Assembly: GCA_945874535.1 (NCBI GenBank)
Contig: CAMCGZ010000013.1
Coordinates: forward strand, 1-64,000
Source: Bdellovibrio sp. ZAP7
GTDB lineage: Bacteria; Bdellovibrionota; UBA1018; CAIMNF01
Direction of reading: 5' to 3'
Length of the DNA: 64,000 bases
The translations under genes were made by a program, and so were the position numbers. Shown here piece by piece: positions 45,386-53,832 of the stretch. The number at the start of each line of letters is the position of its first letter. Within the stretch, counting starts at the first letter, position 1. The notes beneath the pieces were generated by a model. That model saw only the letters and a program-made list of their open reading frames with translations, had not been told where the DNA came from and ran no database searches.

Positions 45386-45955
45386 ATGAGCTCCTCGTCG
45401 GCCAACCCTTTCCGATCCCTTCAAGCCAATGCAAGTGGGCTATTTTCAAGGATTCTGACTCAATACGGATCCCAGATGATGTGTGCCTCCGGGTGCGCGT
45501 CTTGCTGCGCCGCGGAATTCTCCATTCACCCGGGTGAGGCCGCCCTGATTCTGGAGCATTTCCTCGAACTGGAGGACTCCGCACAAAAACGTCTCCGGGA
45601 ATCGTGGGGTCAGAGTCGTCCCGGGACCTGCGCCTTCTTGGTCGACAATCGGTGCACCACCTATGAGTCCCGCCCCGTGATTTGCAGAACCCAGGGCGCA
45701 CCGCTTTGCACGAGCGATGAGTTGGCGCGGACCAAACGGATCACAGCCTGCACCCTCAACTTCAACGGCGGAGAGACTCTGCCCTCGCGGCCCGAAGACT
45801 GGTTCGAACTCAACCGCCTGACAGAGCTTCAGTCGGTGGCTGAGCAGTTTTTTGAGAAAACTCTCGGAATTCCCGAACCACTCCGCCCCCTGCTCGATTC
45901 GGAGAACCGGATTCCACTCCGGAAGCTTCGGGATCTACTCGCCCGCCTGCCCTGA
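45386..45955 (+). CDS. YkgJ-family cysteine-cluster protein
   Basis: The YkgJ/CxxCxxCC pattern is present: CASGCASCC near residue 35, then CAFLVDNRCTTYESRPVICRT. These cysteines are thought to bind zinc or an iron-sulfur cluster; the function is unknown. ATG 45386 (MSSSSANPF) is chosen over the track's upstream start because the conserved region begins later. This gives 189 residues. Its end overlaps the convergent meaB stop by 21 bases. Confidence 0.8.
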   Translation: MSSSSANPFRSLQANASGLFSRILTQYGSQMMCASGCASCCAAEFSIHPGEAALILEHFLELEDSAQKRLRESWGQSRPGTCAFLVDNRCTTYESRPVICRTQGAPLCTSDELARTKRITACTLNFNGGETLPSRPEDWFELNRLTELQSVAEQFFEKTLGIPEPLRPLLDSENRIPLRKLRDLLARLP

Positions 45956-46894
45956 AAGAACCCGGGCCGCCTCATAAGGGGCGATTTCCTTCCGGTAAAG
46001 ACGCTCGAGCAAGTCCTTGCCCCCGTCCGTGGCGAGCACGGAATCGAGTGAAGTCCGCAGCCCCTCGATCAGAATGTCGACCAGCTCCTCTTTCAAAAAA
46101 ACTTTCGCTTTTTCGGCCTTTTTCCCGGACTTTTCCAGATATTCCTGGTGGCGCGCAATTTCTCCGAGGAGTTCAACCGTCCCCACATCGCGGGCAGCTT
46201 CGGTCTTCAGGACGGGGATGATCCAGGAATGCTCGTCGTGCGGATTGAGCCCCACATTGGCCACCAACTCACGCACGAGCTTGTCGGCCTCGGGGCGGTC
46301 GGACTTGTTCACTGCGAACACATCCGCAATCTCCATCAGTCCGGCCTTCATCACCTGGATGGAGTCTCCGCTCTCGGGCACCAGAACGACAATCACCGTT
46401 TGGGCGAGCCTTAAAATGTCGAGCTCGGTCTGACCGACACCTGCCGTCTCAACCAGAATCGCATCGAATCCCGCCGCATCCAGCGCCAATACCGCTTCTT
46501 TGGTGGAATGCGACAAGCCACCATGGCGCCCGCGGGTTCCGAGACTGCGAATGTACACCCCGGGATCGGAAGTGTGTTTTTGCATCCGGATCCGGTCTCC
46601 GAGAATGGCCCCACCCGAAAAAGGACTGGAGGGATCCACCGCGACCACAGCGACTGACTTGCCCTGTTCGCGCAACTTGGAGACCAGACGGTCGACCAAG
46701 GTGGACTTCCCGGCTCCGGGAGGCCCGGTAATGCCCCAAACCTGGGCTTTTCCGGTATGGGGGTAAAGCCAGCTGATCAAGGTCCGCGTATCCTGATTGC
46801 GATGTTCGATCCGCGAGATCAAGCGCGCCAAAGCCGCACGATTCCCCGCGCGGGCGCTCTCCACCAGTAGTTTCGGATCACTCGGGATACCCAT
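45935..46894 (-). CDS. meaB: MeaB/ArgK-type G-protein chaperone
   Basis: G3E-family GTPases of this type protect and reload methylmalonyl-CoA mutase or related B12 mutases. Walker A is ITGPPGAGKSTL, followed by VAVDPSSPFSGGAILGDRIRM and VETAGVGQTE, all diagnostic, and the NKSD specificity motif. ATG 46894 gives 319 residues; the ORF track runs on into the upstream gene. The start overlaps the RecQ-like gene by 17 bases. No mutase gene is in the window, so the client is encoded elsewhere. Confidence 0.92.
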   Translation of the reverse strand: MGIPSDPKLLVESARAGNRAALARLISRIEHRNQDTRTLISWLYPHTGKAQVWGITGPPGAGKSTLVDRLVSKLREQGKSVAVVAVDPSSPFSGGAILGDRIRMQKHTSDPGVYIRSLGTRGRHGGLSHSTKEAVLALDAAGFDAILVETAGVGQTELDILRLAQTVIVVLVPESGDSIQVMKAGLMEIADVFAVNKSDRPEADKLVRELVANVGLNPHDEHSWIIPVLKTEAARDVGTVELLGEIARHQEYLEKSGKKAEKAKVFLKEELVDILIEGLRTSLDSVLATDGGKDLLERLYRKEIAPYEAARVLSGQAGE

Positions 46895-47984
46895 GATGCG
46901 TTTCCGTTTCTGCCCTGAGCTTGCCTGAAACCACGGCGTCGTTAAAGTATTTTTCAAGTGAGCTCTCCGGCTCGGGAGCGGAGCACCACTCCCGGACCTC
47001 CTGCATTCTTTGACCGGCACGCCGGGACCCGACCGTGAGCCATCGATGGCGGGAAAAATCATCGGGGTGCCACCAGATCCGGGCTGACGCCGGACGCCCG
47101 CTCCTCCCCACTCTTCCAACCGCTTGGGCAAGAGCGAGCAGACTGAAGGGTGGCTCGAACAGGATGCAGACCTCGAGAAAATCGTAGTCCATTCCCATCC
47201 CGAAGGCCGAGGTGGCCACAATCCAGACTGGCTGACCCCGACCTCGCTCCCGGAATTCGACCTCGAGCGCCAGACGCTCCTCTCGGGTCATCCCCGCATG
47301 ATAGGGGCGCGACCGGATTCCGGCGGCCTTGAGCCAGGCCCCGACCCGTTCAGAGGCTTCACGGGTGTTCACAAAGATCATCCCGCTCTTCCCAGGGAAG
47401 AGTTTCGGGATTTCGAGCAGGCGCTCGAACCGGAGCGAGGGATCGATCCGCTCGACCAAGAGCTGAAGGGAGGAAGGAAGTCCGAATCGCCCCAACTCGT
47501 TCACCTCTCCCCCGAGAGCATGGATCAGTTCCGCCCGGGAGGAAGCGGGAAGCGTGGCGGAAAGCCAAAGGGTCTTGGGGATGCTGAGGAGCCGGGGAAC
47601 GCTGGGGAGATCACTGAAACTGGGGCGGAAGCGGTCTCCCCACTCCTCGATGCAATGGGCCTCATCGACCACCAGGAGATCGGGACGCCATTCTTCGAGC
47701 TTTCGAAAAGCCGTCCCGAAAAGGCGCTCGGGACTCATGACCCGGACCCCCGGGCCGGATTCCGGATTCAGGGGGATTCCGATTTTTGCAAATGCGGCCT
47801 CGTGCTGCCGGACCAGCGCACTCAAGGGCGCCACAACCACGGCGCGGATCCGGTTACGGTGGAGTTCGATGTAGCGCTGAAAAACAAGACTTTTGCCGCT
47901 ACCGGTGGGTGCGATCAGCAAGGTGTGCTCCACGGAATCGAGAGACTCGAGCGCTTGTTTTTGAAAGGACTTCAGGGTGTGCAC
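46878..47984 (-). CDS. Short RecQ-like DNA helicase
   Basis: The superfamily 2 helicase has motif I APTGSGKS at 25-32 and the RecQ-type motif II DEAHCIEEWGDRFRPSF at about 107-123. Motif VI is near RVGRSGRP. It lacks the RecQ zinc cysteines, the winged-helix RQC and the HRDC domain, ending at 368 residues against about 600 for E. coli RecQ. It may be a minimal helicase or a paralog with a separate role. The start is 28 bases after the UPF0104 gene stop, and the end overlaps meaB. Confidence 0.8.
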   Translation of the reverse strand: MHTLKSFQKQALESLDSVEHTLLIAPTGSGKSLVFQRYIELHRNRIRAVVVAPLSALVRQHEAAFAKIGIPLNPESGPGVRVMSPERLFGTAFRKLEEWRPDLLVVDEAHCIEEWGDRFRPSFSDLPSVPRLLSIPKTLWLSATLPASSRAELIHALGGEVNELGRFGLPSSLQLLVERIDPSLRFERLLEIPKLFPGKSGMIFVNTREASERVGAWLKAAGIRSRPYHAGMTREERLALEVEFRERGRGQPVWIVATSAFGMGMDYDFLEVCILFEPPFSLLALAQAVGRVGRSGRPASARIWWHPDDFSRHRWLTVGSRRAGQRMQEVREWCSAPEPESSLEKYFNDAVVSGKLRAETETHHGYPE

Positions 47985-48012
47985 CGCAGAGCCGGGTGCA
48001 GGGATTGTGCCC

Positions 48013-49038
48013 TCAGGCCCGCTCGGACAAAACCTTCAGGTAGATCACTCCCCCGACGATTCCGACCAGGACCTGGTACAGGACGATCATGCTGAACACT
48101 TCGGCCCCAAGGGGAGATCCGACCATCATGAAGAGCGCGTAAAACGCGGCATGCCCCGTTCCCACCCCGGCCGGCAGCACGGGAATGGTGGTGGCCAGCA
48201 TCCCGATCGGAACGATCACCGCCACCGGAAACACCGGCAAAGCATCGACCGAGATGGCCTCGGTGATGAAGTAGGCCATGAGGATCAGTAAAAGATGGAT
48301 TGCCAACGACAGCCCGACCGCCTTGATCACCCGACGGGGATAGGCCCGGTAGGCCATGATGCTCGAATAGAGTCTCTCCACCGAGCCGAGCTTCGGGAAC
48401 TTCACCACCAGAATCCGGAGCAGATCTCCGACGGGGTCTTTTTTTCCGGAAGCGAAGAGGTAAATGAAAAACGCCAAAGCTGCGGCGCCCGCTCCGCCGA
48501 TGGACCCAAGCAAAACGGGGGGCAAGGTCCCGCCCCACGGAACCACCAGGGAAAGCCCGGCCGAAAAAGCCCCGATGAACACCATCGCAGAAACTCCGAG
48601 CATCCGGTCCAATACGATGGTTCCAAAAATCGGGGCCCGTTTGTCTGGAAAGCGCTTCATGAGGTGGACCCCTTTGACGAGGTCTCCGCTGACCGCACCG
48701 GGGAGTGCGATATTGAAAAAGCTGCCGACCAGGCTCAGCTTCAAGGTCTGAAGGAAACCGAGATCGGCCCCATGGGTCTTGAGCAACACCTGCCAACGGA
48801 GCGCCCCGGAAAGGGTGTTCAGGGTCATGAAGGCGAGGCAGAGAAACAGGGTCTTTGGAGAGGCCGCCATCTTCCGGAAGCTATCGGCCGTGATGAGTCC
48901 CTTCCGGTAAAGGTAGTAGAACACGGCGCCCACCAAAGCGAATTTGAGCACCAAGGTGAGACGGCTTTTCCACGAGACCGGAGCTAATGCCGGATCCGGG
49001 ATGGATTCAAGTGTTTGCGATTCTGAAGAAGTTTCCAA
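48013..49038 (-). CDS. UPF0104/LPG-synthase-TM-like membrane protein
   Basis: This is a 341-residue membrane protein with about eight hydrophobic segments. It matches the lysylphosphatidylglycerol-synthase transmembrane family (YbhN/UPF0104): ALRWQVLLKTHG, the FFNIALPGAVSGDLVKG motif and TTIPVLPAGVGTGHAAFY. Members are flippase-like proteins, often beside glycosyltransferase genes, as here. The catalytic synthase domain is absent. It overlaps the upstream amidotransferase gene by 32 bases. Confidence 0.84.
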   Translation of the reverse strand: METSSESQTLESIPDPALAPVSWKSRLTLVLKFALVGAVFYYLYRKGLITADSFRKMAASPKTLFLCLAFMTLNTLSGALRWQVLLKTHGADLGFLQTLKLSLVGSFFNIALPGAVSGDLVKGVHLMKRFPDKRAPIFGTIVLDRMLGVSAMVFIGAFSAGLSLVVPWGGTLPPVLLGSIGGAGAAALAFFIYLFASGKKDPVGDLLRILVVKFPKLGSVERLYSSIMAYRAYPRRVIKAVGLSLAIHLLLILMAYFITEAISVDALPVFPVAVIVPIGMLATTIPVLPAGVGTGHAAFYALFMMVGSPLGAEVFSMIVLYQVLVGIVGGVIYLKVLSERA

Positions 49039-49735
49039 AGATTCTGATTCCCACGTTTTCGTCGTAAAGCTTTTTTCCCATTCCCGGATTCAGGATCCAA
49101 TCCCGACGCTCGCCTTTTTTGAGTTTATTGGCAAGGGACTCCTCGGCATACTCGATCGAGTGTTCGGGATGGAACTGGATGCCGAAAACCGGCGCCCCCT
49201 CGACCTCGAAGGCCTGCACGGCGCAACGGTCGGTCTCGGCAATCCGACGGGTGCCGGGAGGTGTCTCGGCTACTTCCTCGTAGTGCGACTGATACGAGAC
49301 AAAAGTCTCTCCAAGGCCCTCGAAAATGGAATCCCGCCGGAGCGCAGTGATGGTCTGCCAGCCGAGTTCAGCGTCTTTTGAACGCCCGAGCGCCGGTGCT
49401 TTCCCTGCCATCCTGAAGAGACACCGGGCCAGGGTCTGGTGTCCGTAACAGATCCCGAGAATGGGAGTCCTCGCACGGATGTGTTCCGTGACGTAGTCGT
49501 CGTAAGCGCGAATCCAAGGCTCATCCTCAGTCATGCAGGAGGTGACCGACCCGGAAATGCAGATGGCATCGAATCGGTCGCTTGGGGGGAGGTCACCGTG
49601 CGGAGGTCTCATCACCACCACCTCGGACCCGACAGGCGCCATCCGGATCACCCAGGCTTGGAGACTCGCGCTCCCGAAATAACGTTCTTCGCGGGTATTA
49701 TCGAGAATCAGGATCCGCATCGGCTTCATGCTCAC
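49007..49735 (-). CDS. Class I glutamine amidotransferase-like protein
   Basis: The GATase1 triad is present: nucleophile Cys in ILGICYGHQ (C96), and His-Glu in FGIQFHPEHS about 90 residues later. The stand-alone 242-residue domain resembles GMP-synthase-like amidotransferases and gamma-glutamyl hydrolase-type enzymes. No ammonia-using partner domain is fused or adjacent, so the acceptor is unknown. The start overlaps the GT2 gene stop (ATGA), and the end overlaps the UPF0104 gene. Confidence 0.85.
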   Translation of the reverse strand: MSMKPMRILILDNTREERYFGSASLQAWVIRMAPVGSEVVVMRPPHGDLPPSDRFDAICISGSVTSCMTEDEPWIRAYDDYVTEHIRARTPILGICYGHQTLARCLFRMAGKAPALGRSKDAELGWQTITALRRDSIFEGLGETFVSYQSHYEEVAETPPGTRRIAETDRCAVQAFEVEGAPVFGIQFHPEHSIEYAEESLANKLKKGERRDWILNPGMGKKLYDENVGIRIFGNFFRIANT

Positions 49736-50649
49736 ATCTTCCCCTCAATCGAATAGTTTTTGAACTCGAAGGGCCGGTGTCCGGTCAGGCGCTCCCAGAG
49801 GTCGAGCACCACTTTTTTGGTATCCGAAGCCGAAAAAACGAAGGGCGAGGCCCGGAGATCCCAATTCCAACCCTTTTCGGCAATCCGGCCGGCCATGACC
49901 CGTGGATGGGTCCCGCGGTACTCCCGAAGCCCCCAAAACCGCTTGTAGAGGTAGTTGCTCCCGGAGTGGGGCGTATCGGCATCGGGCGCTTGATCCCCAT
50001 GATACAGACGGTCCATGAACAGGGTCTTCTCCTTCATGGCCTCGGGGGTGCGAACCCAACCGTAATGAAATATCCGCGCCGGAGTCAACAGCGCGCGAAG
50101 CTTGGATCCGTCGGGCTTGCGGAAGCTCTGGGCATCGCCCACACTGCGGGCCCCGGATGATTTCCGGATCAGACGCATCTCACGCCGGTAGGCCGAGCGG
50201 GTCTCCTGGATCACGTTGAAAGATCCGTAGAAATGCCGGTATTCGAAGACCAGCGCTTCAAGACCTTCCCGTGCCGCGCGCTCGACGCCCGCGCGCAGAT
50301 TTGCCGCATCGTCTTCATGCAACACTTCGTCGGCCTGAAGGTACAGGCACCAATCGTGCGTGCATCGCTCGAGCGCAAGATTGGTCTGCTCGGAGAGGAT
50401 CAAGCCGGACTTTTTCTTTTCCGGGTCGTTGAGCGGCCAGACCGAGGTGAAAATCCTCACTTTTCCCTGCCCCTCTTCGAGCGCGAACCGCTCGCACTGG
50501 ACCAGGGTATCGTCATCGCCCTCGCCGACATTCAGGACCAATTCGTCCACGAGCGGCAATAGAGAGCGGAGCGACTCCATGAAAGGATAATCGAACTGAA
50601 TGCCGTTCCGGACGAGGCTAAATCCCGAGATCTTTTCCATGCGAATCAA
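49732..50649 (-). CDS. Family 2-like glycosyltransferase
   Basis: This 305-residue protein begins with the GT-A pattern KISGFSLVRNGIQFDYPF, followed by DELVLNVGEGDDDT. The CLYLQADEVLHEDD segment stands at the place of the metal-binding acidic motif. It resembles the GT2 proteins found with heptosyltransferases in LPS clusters. The first ATG (50649) is used; MEKIS at 50640 is possible. It overlaps the GT9 gene by 32 bases. The transferred sugar is unknown. Confidence 0.8.
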   Translation of the reverse strand: MIRMEKISGFSLVRNGIQFDYPFMESLRSLLPLVDELVLNVGEGDDDTLVQCERFALEEGQGKVRIFTSVWPLNDPEKKKSGLILSEQTNLALERCTHDWCLYLQADEVLHEDDAANLRAGVERAAREGLEALVFEYRHFYGSFNVIQETRSAYRREMRLIRKSSGARSVGDAQSFRKPDGSKLRALLTPARIFHYGWVRTPEAMKEKTLFMDRLYHGDQAPDADTPHSGSNYLYKRFWGLREYRGTHPRVMAGRIAEKGWNWDLRASPFVFSASDTKKVVLDLWERLTGHRPFEFKNYSIEGKM

Positions 50650-51715
50650 ATACCCGCCTCACCTGGGCGAACACCTCGTCCGCACCGATCCGGGTCATGC
50701 ATTGATGGGCCTCGACGATGCACTCCTGAAGTCCGCACCAGGGCGGAGATCCGGGCTCCTGGTTGTTCCGGCAAGGAAGTGGCTCGACAAACAAACGGGG
50801 ATGCCGGTCTTGTGCGTAAGGGTGCCACTCCATCGGATGCTCGGGACCGAAAAGAGTCACCGTCGGCACTCCGAGCGCGGCTGCGAGATGGCGAGGTCCG
50901 GAGTCGTTTCCAAGGAGCACATTCAGGTTCGAAATCCGCGCTGCTAGCACCCGCACATTGCAAGGTGGCATGACTTGGATCCGGTCTCTCAATCCATCCG
51001 CCTGAGGAATGGACTTGAAGAACTCCTCGGTCAGGCGCTCCTCACCCGGGCCGCTGATCACCAGTACCGAGCCACCCGTCTCCCGCACCCACTTCTGGGC
51101 GACTTCGGCAAAACGATGGAGAGGCCAGATCTTGGTCGCCCGGGAAGCGCCGAGGGCGAGCCCGAGCACCGGACGGTTCATTCCCCAAGCCTTGAACTCC
51201 TCACGCGCGAGGTCCTTTTCTCCCGGCTTCAGAAAAATCTCGGGCATCACGCCTTCCGCCACCTTAAGACCGAGTCCGCGGATGGTGTCGAGATCCCGCT
51301 CGACCACCGGCTTCATGATCCCCTTTCCGGGGATCTCGACCGTGGAGTACATGTTTTTCGCTTTGAAACTGTGGAAGTGGATCGAGCGGATCTTGGCCCC
51401 GGTCGAAAGCGCGACCATGGCGGCCGCTGGAGAAGAGTGGAACCCGCACACGATGTCGTAGGACTCTTTCCGGAGCTGGAAGGCGAGACGGGTTGCCGCT
51501 TTGGTGCGTGCGGCGCGGTCGTTGTGCCAGGTGATCGGCCAGAGCTTGGTGACGCCAGGGAATCCTTCGAGGAGCCACACCCAAGGCTCCGGGACCGCCG
51601 CGTGGATCTGGGCCAGGGGGAACTGACGGTGCAATTCCTTCAATGCCGCGGTGAGGAGGATCGTGTCCCCCATAGCGCGGAACTTGGTGACCAGGATGCG
51701 TTTGGGATTGAGCAT
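50618..51715 (-). CDS. Family 9 glycosyltransferase (ADP-heptose:LPS heptosyltransferase type)
   Basis: GT9 enzymes add heptose to the LPS inner core. The N-terminal RILVTKFRAMGDTILLTAAL and the C-terminal LLGNDSGPRHLAAALGVPTVTLFGP are the family hallmarks. ATG 51715 (MLNPKRILV) is preferred; the ORF track adds 11 residues. Length is 365 residues. First gene of the operon. WaaF, WaaC or WaaQ identity cannot be decided from sequence alone. Confidence 0.9.
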   Translation of the reverse strand: MLNPKRILVTKFRAMGDTILLTAALKELHRQFPLAQIHAAVPEPWVWLLEGFPGVTKLWPITWHNDRAARTKAATRLAFQLRKESYDIVCGFHSSPAAAMVALSTGAKIRSIHFHSFKAKNMYSTVEIPGKGIMKPVVERDLDTIRGLGLKVAEGVMPEIFLKPGEKDLAREEFKAWGMNRPVLGLALGASRATKIWPLHRFAEVAQKWVRETGGSVLVISGPGEERLTEEFFKSIPQADGLRDRIQVMPPCNVRVLAARISNLNVLLGNDSGPRHLAAALGVPTVTLFGPEHPMEWHPYAQDRHPRLFVEPLPCRNNQEPGSPPWCGLQECIVEAHQCMTRIGADEVFAQVRRVFDSHGKDLGI

Positions 51716-51741
51716 GATGGACCCGATGCTACCATGGGGCC

Positions 51742-52353
51742 ATGGCAAATCCGAACCCTTATCGCTTGTTTCTCAGCCCCCGATCCCCCTTTGCACGGCG
51801 CGTCCGACTGGCCCTGCGGCGCCTCGGCCTCCCGGTGCTCGAACATCCACTGAACGTACTCGAATCAAACCCGGACTTGGAGGCAAGCAACCCGCTCGGA
51901 CTGGTCCCCGCTCTGATTTTGCCGGATGGCCGGGCACTTTCGGATTCATCTGCCATCCTAGAAACCCTGCATGATCTGCACGGTGGGATTTGGCCAGAGC
52001 GTCCAACCGACCGGATCGAGGTCAGGCAGGCGTCGACTCTTGCCACCGGACTCATGCAGGCCGCCGTCTCGTATTTCCAGGAGACCCGCATGCACGAAGT
52101 CCCCTCTCCAGCCTGGGCCCAAGATCACCTGATGACCGTCTACCGCACCCTCCGTTATCTGGCCGAATTGAGATCGGATCTCTGGAGTCGATCCGGTGAA
52201 CTCACCCAGGCGGGCTGGGATCTGTCGTGTGCGCTCGAATACCTCGAGTTCCGCATGCCGGAGTGCCGGGACGCGATCCCGCCCTCCCTGAAGGCGTCAC
52301 TCGAACTCGCCCGGATGATCCCAGCATTTGGGGAGACCGCTCCCCGGATTTAA
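51742..52353 (+). CDS. Glutathione S-transferase-like protein
   Basis: The thioredoxin-fold N-terminal half is clear: YRLFLSPRSPFARRVRLALRRLGLP, then NPLGLVPALILPDGRALSDSSAILETL with the cis-proline and substrate-binding Ser. An all-helical C-terminal half follows. Length is 203 residues. A Ser lies at the usual catalytic position (SPRSPFA). It is divergent from the GT9 gene, with 26 bases between starts. Substrates are unknown. Confidence 0.9.
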   Translation: MANPNPYRLFLSPRSPFARRVRLALRRLGLPVLEHPLNVLESNPDLEASNPLGLVPALILPDGRALSDSSAILETLHDLHGGIWPERPTDRIEVRQASTLATGLMQAAVSYFQETRMHEVPSPAWAQDHLMTVYRTLRYLAELRSDLWSRSGELTQAGWDLSCALEYLEFRMPECRDAIPPSLKASLELARMIPAFGETAPRI

Positions 52354-52389
52354 AACAAACAGGCCCCACCGGAAATCCGGCAGGGCCTG
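52352..52389 (-). terminator. Terminator of the lipoprotein gene
   Basis: CAGGCCC and GGGCCTG enclose an inner stem CCGG/CCGG with loop AAAT. On the minus strand it is followed by TTTGTTTT. It lies between the convergent GST and lipoprotein genes. Plus-strand activity is doubtful as there is no T-run on that side. Confidence 0.72.
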
Positions 52390-52416
52390 AGGAAGATTCA
52401 ACCAGAGGATCGGGGA

Positions 52417-52992
52417 TCAGTAACCGGACGGGCAGGTCATGGGCTGACCCGCGGTGTCCTTACAGCGTCCGATGTAAACGCCGCCCATCATCTGAATCTG
52501 GAACTGCATGTCGCTCTCGTTGTAGAGGCTCTCGGTCAGGTAGTTGAAGGAGAGCTTCAAGGTTCCCGCCTGGCTCACATTGTACTGGGCTGCCAAACCG
52601 GATCCCACCAACTGATTGTTGATCGAAACGTTGAGCGCCTTCAGGGACGACTGGACGTTGATATTGAGGATGCCACCCACGATCTTGCGGGCGTAGACCA
52701 CGTTGTTCGCGGCATTCACCACGATCTGGTCACCCGCCTGGACCTGGGCGGTCTCACTGAAATTCTGGCTTCCGTAAACCAGGGCTCCACCGTTGATCAC
52801 GGGAGTCAGGGTCTTGGTTCCGCCCGGAACGGCGTAAGTGTTGGACCCGGTCTGTCCGCCTGGGTTGTAAGGGTTGTAAGTGGTATTGCCACCCGAGTAA
52901 GGGTTGTAAGCAATCGAAGAAGGTTGTTGCGTTCCGCAAGCCGCCAAGCCACCTACTGCTGCCATCAGTCCAAGGATCTTAAAAATTTTCAT
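52417..52992 (-). CDS. Lipoprotein with Asn/Tyr/Pro/Gly-rich repeats
   Basis: ATG 52992 has an AGGAG site; the ORF-track start is 17 codons upstream and lacks a ribosome site. Length is 191 residues. The signal peptide is MKIFKILGLMAAVGGLAACG with lipobox LAAC, so it is lipidated at the cysteine. A flexible region of YNPY/GG/Thr repeats follows (IAYNPYSGGNTTYNPYNPGG). A beta-rich C-terminal part follows. No domain was recognised. It is probably an outer-membrane or periplasmic lipoprotein. Confidence 0.75.
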   Translation of the reverse strand: MKIFKILGLMAAVGGLAACGTQQPSSIAYNPYSGGNTTYNPYNPGGQTGSNTYAVPGGTKTLTPVINGGALVYGSQNFSETAQVQAGDQIVVNAANNVVYARKIVGGILNINVQSSLKALNVSINNQLVGSGLAAQYNVSQAGTLKLSFNYLTESLYNESDMQFQIQMMGGVYIGRCKDTAGQPMTCPSGY

Positions 52993-53180
52993 AGTGAATC
53001 TCCTGCACACCCATTGAGCAGGAACCATGCCACATCGCCCCATGCCCGAAAAGCGATAAATTCGATCCCAGACCTTTCTTATCTGCTATCTGTGTAAAAA
53101 CTCCATACACCTGCCCCGATTCTGAACAGCACCGGCACCCTATTGCGTCCCGCTCCCATTTCAGTGAAGATGGGGTCACC

Positions 53181-53831
53181 ATGACCGAAGCGATGCAACT
53201 CCGACTCGAACCTGTGATCCGGGAATTCACCACCGGCGAATACTACCCCGAGGTATTCAGGGCCAAAGAGGAGTTCTTCGCGCGGGCAGGCGTGGTCCAC
53301 GATGACGACGCCGAGTTTGAACAAAGAATGAACCTGTTCATGGACTGGTACCTCTTCGACCGGGACCTGCCGGGAGTGGACCTGCCCCCCATCCGTTATT
53401 TTGTCCGCCAGCACCAGGCTGAGTTCAATCCCGAAGAAAAACAGATCTTCGAGGACCTGTCGAACTCGATCCACTCCCTGTTTCTACTGAGTCGGTTTAC
53501 TTTTTTCGGCAGGAACCTGATCGTCCAGGACCTGTTTTCACGCAAGAAGTACCTCGTGGTCGACCCCAAGCTGAAGTACGCGTTCTCCCGGGGCGACATT
53601 TTCGAGGGCCGGATCTTCCCCCACGAGAGCAAGTGGCACTTCACCCAGGGGTTCTGCTTTCACCCGGTCGAGATGCGCTCGTTCATCATGGGCGAAATCA
53701 AGAAGATCCGATTCCAGGACCGCTCCCGCCACCTGAAACTCATCCTTCAGTTGGCCCAAATGAAGCTGAAGCACCAGCGTTTCGCCCACATCGACGTGAA
53801 GCACATTTACGGCTTCAATTCGAAGTTTTGA
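53181..53831 (+). CDS. Conserved-looking protein of unknown function
   Basis: This 216-residue soluble protein has no signal peptide or membrane segment. It contains NLFMDWYLFDRDLPGVDLPP, then SRFTFFGRNLIVQDLFSRKKY and HPVEMRSFIMGEIKKIR. The order of motifs looks like a compact globular protein, but I do not recognise the family. It is convergent with carA, with one base between the stops, and divergent from the lipoprotein gene. Confidence 0.68.
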   Translation: MTEAMQLRLEPVIREFTTGEYYPEVFRAKEEFFARAGVVHDDDAEFEQRMNLFMDWYLFDRDLPGVDLPPIRYFVRQHQAEFNPEEKQIFEDLSNSIHSLFLLSRFTFFGRNLIVQDLFSRKKYLVVDPKLKYAFSRGDIFEGRIFPHESKWHFTQGFCFHPVEMRSFIMGEIKKIRFQDRSRHLKLILQLAQMKLKHQRFAHIDVKHIYGFNSKF

Positions 53832-53832
53832 G

